In this document: in pieces, positions 58,186-64,000 of the stretch
Numbering within the stretch: the stretch's first letter is position 1
Layout of the letters: each line of letters starts with the position of its first letter
NCBI RefSeq assembly: GCF_022095675.1
Contig: NZ_JAHYSG010000029.1
Location: forward strand, 53,377 to 117,376
DNA length: 64,000 nucleotides
From: Dactylosporangium sp. AC04546
GTDB lineage: Bacteria; Actinomycetota; Actinomycetes; Mycobacteriales; Micromonosporaceae
Direction of reading: 5' to 3'
The notes under the pieces: model-generated
Seen by the model: only the letters and a program-made list of their open reading frames with translations
What the model was told of the DNA's origin: nothing
Databases searched by the model: none
Made by a program: the position numbers and the translations under genes

Positions 58186-59439
58186 TCAGCCCTTCAAGAG
58201 GGGCTTGAGCTGGTCGATCAGCTCGTTGGCGAGTTGCTCCGGCTTGCCCTGACCCGAGATCGCCTTGGACCAGGAGTTGCCGACGAGCGTCTCGACCTTG
58301 TCGACATTCTTGGACGGCACCTGCGGGCTCGGCGACGGGCGGCCCTGCTGCTGCACGATCTTGCCGAACATGCTGAGGATCGGGTCACTGCTGATCTTCG
58401 CTGACGCGGCGGCGTCGGCGCGGGCCGGGATCGAGCCGAACGCGTCGAGCAGCGTGAGCTCGCCGTCAACCGAGAAGAACGAGTTCTCGAGGAACTCCTT
58501 CGCCAGGTCGGGGTGCTTCGAGAACGCCCCCACGTTCTGTACCTCGCCGCCCAGCAGGACGCCGCCCTGCGACGTGATCGGCAGCGGCGCGACGCCGTAC
58601 TTGAACTTCGCCTGGGCCGCGGCGGTGATCTGCCAGTTGCCGTTGACCGCGAACACCGACGAGCCCGCGGCGAAGTGCTGGAACGGGACCACCTGGTCCC
58701 ACGCCGCCGCCTCCTTGGACAGGTACCCCTTGGCCGTCCAGTCCTGGAGCATCGCGTACGTCCGCGCCATGGGCGCGGCCTGTGCGTCGCCGTAGGTGAA
58801 CCCGTTCGACGTGAACCAGGGGAAGCCCTGCCACTGGCTCTCGAGGCCCGGCTTGCCGGTCAGCGTGATGCCCTGCTTGCCGGCCTTGACGGCCTTGGCC
58901 ATCACGTCCTCCATCTCGGGGATCGTGGTGGGAATCTGGGCGCCGAGCTGGTCGAGGAGGTCCTTGTTGTACCAGAGGCCCAGCAGGTTGACGTAGCCCT
59001 GGACGCCGTACAGCTTGCCGTCGATCTTCTGCAGCACGCCGTCGGGGAACTGCTTGGCGTCGGAGTACGCGGACCACCAGTCGTCCATCGGCTTGATCGC
59101 GCCGGACTGTGCCAGCGGGTAGGTACCCGAGGCACCGAAGACCAGCACGTCGGGGCCCGTCTTGGCGCCCGCGGCGGTGACGGCCTTCGTCGTCATCTGC
59201 TCGACCGGCACGTACTGGAACTGGACGTGCACGCCGGAGTGCTTGGCCTCGAACGCGGACGCAAGCCGCTCCAGGCCCTGCACCTGCCCGTCGGTGTTGT
59301 AGTAGTGCCAGACCGTCAGCGTGGTCGAGCCGCCGTCGGTGCCCCCACCACCCGGGTCACCGGACGAGCAGGCCGCCAGGCTGAGCGTTACGGCCCCCAC
59401 CAGCGCGACGAGCGCGCGAGCGAGGCGTGCGTTCCTCAT
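58186..59439 (-). CDS. sugar ABC transporter substrate-binding lipoprotein
   Basis: 417 residues; AGGGAGA precedes the ATG. Lipoprotein signal MRNARLARALVALVGAVTLSLAACSS. Mature part is a CUT1 binding protein: TLTVWHYYNTDGQVQGLERLASAFEAKHSGVHVQFQYVP, GPDVLVFGASG, VQGYVNLLGLWYNKDLLDQLG, GNWQITAAAQAKFKYGVAPLP. Placed with a GH51 enzyme and LacI regulator, it probably binds arabinose-containing oligosaccharides. Confidence 0.92.
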   Translation of the reverse strand: MRNARLARALVALVGAVTLSLAACSSGDPGGGGTDGGSTTLTVWHYYNTDGQVQGLERLASAFEAKHSGVHVQFQYVPVEQMTTKAVTAAGAKTGPDVLVFGASGTYPLAQSGAIKPMDDWWSAYSDAKQFPDGVLQKIDGKLYGVQGYVNLLGLWYNKDLLDQLGAQIPTTIPEMEDVMAKAVKAGKQGITLTGKPGLESQWQGFPWFTSNGFTYGDAQAAPMARTYAMLQDWTAKGYLSKEAAAWDQVVPFQHFAAGSSVFAVNGNWQITAAAQAKFKYGVAPLPITSQGGVLLGGEVQNVGAFSKHPDLAKEFLENSFFSVDGELTLLDAFGSIPARADAAASAKISSDPILSMFGKIVQQQGRPSPSPQVPSKNVDKVETLVGNSWSKAISGQGKPEQLANELIDQLKPLLKG

Positions 59440-59496
59440 GAGCTGTCTCCCTCTGTCGCCATTGACCGTGCGGCGGCGCCGCCGAACCCCAGGTTT

Positions 59497-59512
59497 GTTT
59501 CATCGATGAATC
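59497..59512. promoter_or_regulatory. LacI operator 1
   Basis: GTTTCATCGATGAATC with the perfect palindrome TTCATCGATGAA (59499-59510) and the central CG typical of LacI-family sites. 57 bp upstream of the binding-protein gene. Confidence 0.75.
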
Positions 59513-59541
59513 GAGCCTGTTAGGGCAGTGACTCTGCACGC

Positions 59542-59555
59542 CGAAAAGCTTTTCG
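59542..59555. promoter_or_regulatory. 14-bp palindrome
   Basis: CGAAAAGCTTTTCG, perfect, lies between the two LacI operators. It has a GC centre rather than CG and may be the site of a second regulator. Confidence 0.35.
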
Positions 59556-59596
59556 TCAAGCACTCGCCCCAAGACCATTGCCGATCGCTGTTCACG

Positions 59597-59625
59597 TTGA
59601 CGCTGCCAGCCGCTTCGCCTAGTTT
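59597..59625 (+). promoter_or_regulatory. promoter of the GH51 gene
   Basis: TTGACG (59597-59602), 17-bp spacer, TAGTTT (59620-59625). The predicted transcription start (~59632) lies inside LacI operator 2, so repressor binding would block it. Confidence 0.65.
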
Positions 59626-59636
59626 CATCGATGAAC
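59622..59636. promoter_or_regulatory. LacI operator 2
   Basis: GTTTCATCGATGAAC, a perfect palindrome apart from the central base count, sharing the TTCATCGATGAA core with operator 1; cores are 125 bp apart, about twelve turns, suiting a DNA loop by a repressor tetramer or two dimers. Confidence 0.75.
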
Positions 59637-59660
59637 AAACGAGAGAGGAAGATCGTCGAC

Positions 59661-61163
59661 GTGGATGACCACACCCCCGCCGCGCCCGTGATGCTCCGGC
59701 TGGCCCGCCGGATCGGCACTGCGAACCCGCGCCTGTTCGGCTCCTTCGTCGAGCACCTGGGCCGCGGCGTCTACGGCGGGCTGTACGCCCCCGACGACCC
59801 TTCCGCGACCCCTGAGGGCTTCCGCGGCGACGTGCTCGAGCTCGTCCGCGAGCTCGGCGTCACCGTGGTGCGCTATCCCGGCGGGAACTTCGTCTCCGGC
59901 TACGACTGGCGCGACGGCGTCGGCCCGCGAGACGCCCGCCCACGCCGCCTCGACCTCGCCTGGAAGACCATCGAGCCGAACACGTTCGGCACCGACGAGT
60001 TCGTGGCGTGGTGCCGGCACGCCGACGTCGAACCGATGCTGGCGCTCAACCTCGGCCTCGGCGACACACGTTCGGCGCTCGAGCTGCTCGAGTACACCAA
60101 CCACCCCGCCGGCACGACGCTCTCCGACGCCCGCGTCGCGAACGGTTCACCGCAGCCGCACGGCGTGCGCCTGTGGTGCCTCGGCAACGAGGCCGACGGG
60201 CCGTGGCAGCTCGGCCACCGCTCCGCTGCCGCCTACGCCGAGCAGGCGGCCGTGACCGCCGCGGCGATGCGCCGCTTCGACCCCACGCTCGAGCTCGTCG
60301 TGGTCGGCAGCTCACACGAGCGGATGCCCACGTTCGGCACATGGGAACGCGAAGTGCTGACGCGCACGATCGACCTCGTCGACCACCTGTCGTGCCACAT
60401 CTACGTCTACGACCAGGGCGACCGCGCACGGTTCCTGCGCTCGTCCGATGTGCTCGACGGGTTCCTCGACGACGTCGCCGCGACCATCGCGCACGTGCGG
60501 GCCGCGACCCACAGCACACGCGACGTCCGCATCAGCCTCGACGAGTGGAACGTGTGGAACTACACGTCGTACGACACGATCGAGCCACACCGCGTGTTCG
60601 AGGAGGCGCCGCGCATCCTCGAAGAGCAGTACACGCTCGCCGACGCCGTCGTGGTCGGCACGCTGCTGCAGAGCATCCTGCGCCACGCAGACGTCGTCGC
60701 CATCGCCGCGATGGCGCAGCTCGTCAACGTGATCGGCCCGATCCGCGCTGAGCCCGGCCGGCCCGCCTGGCGGCAGACCACGTTCCACCCGTTCGCCGCC
60801 GTCGCCCGCAGCGCGGGCCACACCGTGCTGGACACCGAGACGGCCACGGCGGACGACGCCGACGCGACGTGCGTCGTGACCGTCTCCCCCGGCGGTGACC
60901 ACGCGCTCGTCCACCTGGCCAACCGTTCGACGGTCACGGTCGCCGACATCGCGCTCGACCTCCGCGAGCTGAACCCGCGCTGCGTCGACCACGCCGAACT
61001 GTTGTGGACACCGGACCCCACGGCGACCAACACGGCCGACAACCCCGACGCCGTCGCGCCGCGGCCGCTCGACACGCACCTGGCCGACGGGACGCTCGCG
61101 CTTCGGCTGCCGCCTGTATCGTGGGCCACTGTCCGCGTCAGCTGCACAACCGAAGGTAGGTGA
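59661..61163 (+). CDS. abfA: alpha-N-arabinofuranosidase, GH51
   Basis: 500 residues from the GTG at 59661. The in-frame ATG at 59631 falls within the operator and at the predicted transcription start, so it cannot be well translated; AGAGGAAG precedes the GTG. GH51 landmarks: GSFVEHLGRGVYGGLY, VRYPGGNFVSGYDWRDG, acid/base Glu177 in CLGNEADGPWQ, nucleophile Glu295 in SLDEWNVW; these positions agree with Glu175/Glu294 of the well-studied Geobacillus enzyme. No signal peptide, so it cuts imported arabino-oligosaccharides in the cytoplasm to release L-arabinose. Confidence 0.93.
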   Translation: MDDHTPAAPVMLRLARRIGTANPRLFGSFVEHLGRGVYGGLYAPDDPSATPEGFRGDVLELVRELGVTVVRYPGGNFVSGYDWRDGVGPRDARPRRLDLAWKTIEPNTFGTDEFVAWCRHADVEPMLALNLGLGDTRSALELLEYTNHPAGTTLSDARVANGSPQPHGVRLWCLGNEADGPWQLGHRSAAAYAEQAAVTAAAMRRFDPTLELVVVGSSHERMPTFGTWEREVLTRTIDLVDHLSCHIYVYDQGDRARFLRSSDVLDGFLDDVAATIAHVRAATHSTRDVRISLDEWNVWNYTSYDTIEPHRVFEEAPRILEEQYTLADAVVVGTLLQSILRHADVVAIAAMAQLVNVIGPIRAEPGRPAWRQTTFHPFAAVARSAGHTVLDTETATADDADATCVVTVSPGGDHALVHLANRSTVTVADIALDLRELNPRCVDHAELLWTPDPTATNTADNPDAVAPRPLDTHLADGTLALRLPPVSWATVRVSCTTEGR

Positions 61164-61167
61164 GCAG

Positions 61168-62184
61168 ATGGCAGGAAAGGGCGAGAACGTCACGATGGCC
61201 GACGTCGGCGCCCGCGCCGGCGTCACGGCCCGAACCGTGTCCAACGTGCTCTCCGGGCACACCTCGGTGCGGCCCGAGACGCGTGACCGCGTGCTGCGCG
61301 CCGTCAACGACCTCGGCTACCGCATGAACACGTCGGCGCGCAGCCTGCGTACCGGACGGACCGGCACGATCACGCTCGCCATCCCCGACCTCATGATCGA
61401 CTACTTCACCGAGCTCGCCCGGCGCATCATGACCGAGGCCGAGCGGCACGACTGGACCGTCGTCATCCAGCAGACCGGTGCACGCCGCGAGAACGAGATC
61501 GCGATCCTCTCCGGCGCACGCCGCCAGCACTCCGACGGCCTGATCTTCCAGCCCCACGCGCTCGGGCCGGGCGACGAGCGGTACCTCACGGGCAACGACC
61601 GGCTGGTCATCCTGGGCGAGCGGATCTTCCGCGGACCCGTCGACCACGTCACGATGGCCAACACCGAGGCGGCCCAGCTCGCGACGCAGTACCTCGTCGA
61701 CCGCGGCCACCGCCGGATCGCCGCGATCGGCGCGAACCCGCGCGTCGCGACCACGTCGGCCGCGTCGCTGCGCCTCGAGGCATTCCGCGACACGCTCGCC
61801 AAGAACGACCTGTCGGTGCCCCCCGAGTACGTCATCACCGCCGAGGAGTGGCACCTGCGCGACGGCGCCGCCGGCATGGCACGCCTGCTCGGCCTGCCAC
61901 AGCCGCCTGATGCGGTCTTCTGCTTCAACGACACGATGGCGTTCGGCGCGCTCCACACGCTCGCGGCTCGCGGCGTGCGCGTGCCCGATGACGTGGCCGT
62001 CATCGGATTCGACAACGTGGCGATGGCGGAGTTCACCACACCGCCGCTCACCACGATCGAGCCAGGCACCGCACAGGTCGCCAAGCACGCCGTCGACCTC
62101 CTCGCGGCACGCGTCGCCGGCCGCGACGCGCCGCCGACCGAGTTGTTCACGGACTGCTCGCTCGTGGTGCGCAAGTCGGCCTGA
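61168..62184 (+). CDS. LacI family transcriptional regulator
   Basis: 338 residues starting 4 bp after the GH51 stop, with AGGTGAG upstream. Helix-turn-helix VTMADVGARAGVTARTVSNVLSGHTSVRPETRDRVLRAVNDLGYRMNTSARSLRTGRTGTI, followed by a periplasmic-binding-protein-like sugar domain (RRIAAIGANPR, DAVFCFNDTMAFGALHTLAARGVRVPDDVAVIGFDNVAMAEFTTPPLTTI). Probably represses the divergent transporter and GH51 operons at the two TTCATCGATGAA sites and is released by an arabinose-type sugar. Confidence 0.93.
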   Translation: MAGKGENVTMADVGARAGVTARTVSNVLSGHTSVRPETRDRVLRAVNDLGYRMNTSARSLRTGRTGTITLAIPDLMIDYFTELARRIMTEAERHDWTVVIQQTGARRENEIAILSGARRQHSDGLIFQPHALGPGDERYLTGNDRLVILGERIFRGPVDHVTMANTEAAQLATQYLVDRGHRRIAAIGANPRVATTSAASLRLEAFRDTLAKNDLSVPPEYVITAEEWHLRDGAAGMARLLGLPQPPDAVFCFNDTMAFGALHTLAARGVRVPDDVAVIGFDNVAMAEFTTPPLTTIEPGTAQVAKHAVDLLAARVAGRDAPPTELFTDCSLVVRKSA

Positions 62185-62185
62185 C

Positions 62186-62218
62186 GACGCTGCCCTGTCG
62201 CCGCACAGCGGCAGCGTC
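62186..62218 (+). terminator. terminator after lacI-type gene
   Basis: GACGCTGCCCTGT, six-nt loop, ACAG-c-GGCAGCGTC: 13 paired bases with one bulge, starting right after the stop codon. Confidence 0.75.
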
Positions 62219-62324
62219 CGGGTGGCGTTGCGAGTGATCTTGCGAGCGTTCCGACTTCTTCGCGCGAGGTCGTCAGTGCGCGGGGTATCAGACGCTGACA
62301 CCTGGTCCGGCCAGAGGAGAGGTC

Positions 62325-63320
62325 ATGAGGATCTCCAGCCAGTTCCCGACGTCCCTCGACGCGCCAGCGCACATCGCCGTCTCCGAGCAACTGGGCTACG
62401 ACCGAGCCTGGCTGTTCGACACCCCACACCAGAGCCCGGACGTGTGGATGATGCTGGCACTGGCCGCGGAGCGCACCCAGCGCATCGGGCTGGGACCGGG
62501 GGTACTGGTGCCCAGCCTCCGTCATCCGATGGTCAACGCTTCGGGCGCCGCCGCCCTGACCGCTCTGGCACCGGGGCGGGTCGCCGTCGCCTTCGGCACC
62601 GGATTCGCCGGAGCCCGCGCCATGGGCGCCAAGCCCACCACCTGGGCCTATCTCGGCGAATACGTCCGCGTCTTCCGCGCCCTGCTGCGCGGCGAGACCG
62701 TCGACTGGAAGGGCGGCCGCATGCGCATGCTGCATCCGGCCGGCCACGCCCCGGCCAGGCCGATCGACGTGCCCGTGCTGATCTCGGCGCTCGGCCCCAA
62801 GGGTGTCGCCGTCGCGAAGGAACTGGCCGACGGGCTGTTCACCGTCAACGACGAGACCAGGTTCGCCAAAGAGTTCAACTGGGCGGCGCTCGGCGTGCAC
62901 GGCACGGTGCTGGCCGAGGGCGAGGCCCTGGACTCGCCCCGAGTCCGCGCCGCCGCCGGGCCCGGCAACGCCCTGGCGTACCACGCCGCCTACGAGTTCG
63001 GCGGCGACGTGACCGCGCTGCCCGGCGGGCAAGCATGGCTGGACGCGGTCAACCAGGCTCCCGAACGGGAGCGGCACCTGGCGGTCCACGACCACCATCT
63101 GGTCGCCCTCAACGCCGCCGACCGGGCCGCCTGGGCAGCCGGCAGCTGGGCCGCGATCCCGACCACGACGGTGACCGGATCGGCCGCACGACTGGCAGAC
63201 CGCCTCGCCGGATACGCCGAGCAGGGCATCACCGAGATCCTCTACCAGCCGACCGGACCGGACATCGCCCACGAGTTGGAGGCGTTCATCACCGCCGCCC
63301 GCAGGGTGCCCGTCGGCTGA
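62325..63320 (+). CDS. LLM-class flavin-dependent oxidoreductase
   Basis: 331 residues with GAGGAGAGG before the ATG. Luciferase-like TIM barrel: VSEQLGYDRAWLFDTPHQSPDVWMMLALAAERTQRIGLGPGVLVPSLRHPMVNASGAAALTALAPGRVAVAFGTGF is the typical F420/FMN-binding start, followed by VPVLISALGPKGVAVAKELADGLF. In actinomycetes such proteins often use F420. The substrate is unknown; it stands alone between two terminated genes. Confidence 0.88.
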   Translation: MRISSQFPTSLDAPAHIAVSEQLGYDRAWLFDTPHQSPDVWMMLALAAERTQRIGLGPGVLVPSLRHPMVNASGAAALTALAPGRVAVAFGTGFAGARAMGAKPTTWAYLGEYVRVFRALLRGETVDWKGGRMRMLHPAGHAPARPIDVPVLISALGPKGVAVAKELADGLFTVNDETRFAKEFNWAALGVHGTVLAEGEALDSPRVRAAAGPGNALAYHAAYEFGGDVTALPGGQAWLDAVNQAPERERHLAVHDHHLVALNAADRAAWAAGSWAAIPTTTVTGSAARLADRLAGYAEQGITEILYQPTGPDIAHELEAFITAARRVPVG

Positions 63321-63335
63321 GCCTGGTTCCACGCA

Positions 63336-63833
63336 TCAGAAGCATTCGAAGGACAGGTCGCTGCTGACCGGCTCCGCGCGCCACATGGCGTGCAGTTGTG
63401 GGTGCCGCAGCATGTTGAGCCGCATCTCGGCCAGCTTGGCGGCTCGTGACGGGCCGATCGGGTCGAAGCTGATGTCGATGTCACTGGGCCTCGGGCTGTC
63501 GATGCCGATCAGGTCCGGTCCGTCGTCGAAGCACATCTGCAGGTCGACATGCCAGATCTCCGCCTGCCTACCGCGGTCGCCGGTATCGATCACGGCGAGC
63601 TGCCGTGTGAACGACAGGGAGGGCCGCCTGTTGTTCCAGGAGTAGCGGCCCCATTGAATCATGAAGCCGTCAGCGTCGGTGTCGGGCTGGTCGATGCCGT
63701 CGACCTCGACCTGCGCAAACTCGGCGAACGCCTGCCAGGCCGTTTCGACGTCGGCTGCCGCGCTGGGGTCGACACCGTGTCGCCGCAGGATCTGGGCGAA
63801 CACCTCAGCGCTGGACCGCCAGGGAGTGGGCAT
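63336..63833 (-). CDS. hypothetical protein, 165 aa
   Basis: Start at 63833 (MPTPWRSSAEVF) is preferred over 63878, whose extra codons are Cys/Arg-rich; neither has a strong ribosome site. The soluble acidic protein has strand-rich GFMIQWGRYSWNNRRPSLSFTRQLAVIDTG, DVDLQ-like HVDLQMCFDDGPDL and a C-terminal helix AAKLAEMRLNMLRHPQLHAMW. I recognise no family. Confidence 0.6.
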   Translation of the reverse strand: MPTPWRSSAEVFAQILRRHGVDPSAAADVETAWQAFAEFAQVEVDGIDQPDTDADGFMIQWGRYSWNNRRPSLSFTRQLAVIDTGDRGRQAEIWHVDLQMCFDDGPDLIGIDSPRPSDIDISFDPIGPSRAAKLAEMRLNMLRHPQLHAMWRAEPVSSDLSFECF

Positions 63834-63880
63834 GGCGAACGGTACCAAGAAGGATGCCCGGCATCGCCCGTGCATCAAGA

Positions 63881-63916
63881 AGCCGGGGGCTGACGTGGTT
63901 GGGTCAGCCCCCGGCT
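63881..63916 (-). terminator. strong hairpin terminator
   Basis: AGCCGGGGGCTGAC and its perfect 14-bp complement around an 8-nt loop, 15 nt beyond the stop of the gene entering from the right. Confidence 0.8.
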
Positions 63917-63931
63917 CACTGCGTCGCGACC

Positions 63932-64000
63932 TCAGCCGGTGAAGGTGGCCGTGATCTGGGTGAACTGCCAGTTGTTCTGTGAGATGCCGCTGCAGTTGGA
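63932..64000 (-). CDS. C-terminal end of a gene running in from the right (partial)
   Basis: The last 22 codons, reading SNCSGISQNNWQFTQITATFTG, then TGA at 63934-63932, followed by the strong terminator. The Ser/Asn/Gln/Thr-rich sequence is typical of a secreted carbohydrate-active enzyme or binding domain, but too little is present to name it. Confidence 0.55.
   Translation of the reverse strand, partial: SNCSGISQNNWQFTQITATFTG

Noticed and set aside
59631..59660. ATG at 59631 as the GH51 start
   Set aside because: It lies in the LacI operator and at the predicted transcription start; the GTG at 59661 has the ribosome site and fits the family length and catalytic numbering.
61401..63332. 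643-codon minus-strand frame across lacI and the flavin monooxygenase
   Set aside because: It spans two well-supported genes and a terminator; its composition is that of antisense GC-rich DNA.

Overview
The window is very GC-rich DNA with genes packed on both strands. Actinomycete hallmarks include a conservon (cvnABCD), an IdeR/DtxR-like iron-box pair, a split ChrB, an S-adenosyl methyltransferase of the PF04672 type, and many genes whose start codon lies 6 nt after a TANNNT -10 hexamer (leaderless transcripts). I infer a filamentous actinomycete, probably Micromonosporaceae, but no rRNA or core marker is present to prove it. There are no tRNA or rRNA genes, CRISPR arrays or insertion sequences that I can see. 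The window looks like a chromosomal arm full of accessory metabolism and regulation.

Layout. 1-4 kb: the C-terminal part of a CHAT-protease protein and small uncharacterised genes. 3.8-7.9 kb: an NAD(P)-binding reductase and an FMN reductase facing a MarR regulator across a shared operator, then an S66 LD-carboxypeptidase and an Asp/Asn beta-hydroxylase-like protein. 8-14 kb: small leaderless or secreted proteins and an HSL-type esterase whose nucleophile serine is replaced. 14-17.3 kb: a TetR/SDR pair with twin operators, then a decaying patch with a frameshifted SMI1/KNR4 gene and another gene fragment. 17.2-20.5 kb: membrane proteins with an XRE regulator, and a Tat-exported bicovalent FAD oxidoreductase closed by a very strong terminator. 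20.7-25.1 kb: a methyltransferase and a Ser/Thr kinase carrying two seven-repeat WD40 propellers. 25-30 kb: an MBL hydrolase, a TetR regulator and a chromate-resistance set (chrB-N, chrB-C, chrA). 30-33 kb: an orphan sensor kinase and a secreted beta-sandwich protein.

33.1-39.3 kb is the most interesting block. A single protein joins an adenylation domain, a carrier domain and a membrane acyltransferase. It is divergent from a ferric-iron ABC transporter, and two iron-box-like sites lie between them. 39.3-47.8 kb holds two quinone/enoyl reductases, a broken release-factor-2 paralogue with an in-frame UGA and no GGQ, a methyltransferase, CspA, ArsR, a D-amino-acid dehydrogenase, an acyl-CoA ligase and a mycothiol-type protein. 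48.2-53.3 kb is a conservon preceded by an extra membrane sensor. 53.3-56.4 kb carries a lipoprotein, an SMI1/KNR4 protein, a secreted protein and a truncated gene. 56.4-62.2 kb is an arabinoside-use cluster: sugar ABC transporter, GH51 arabinofuranosidase and LacI regulator with visible operators. The window ends with a luciferase-like flavin monooxygenase, an unknown gene, and the tail of a gene running in from the right.
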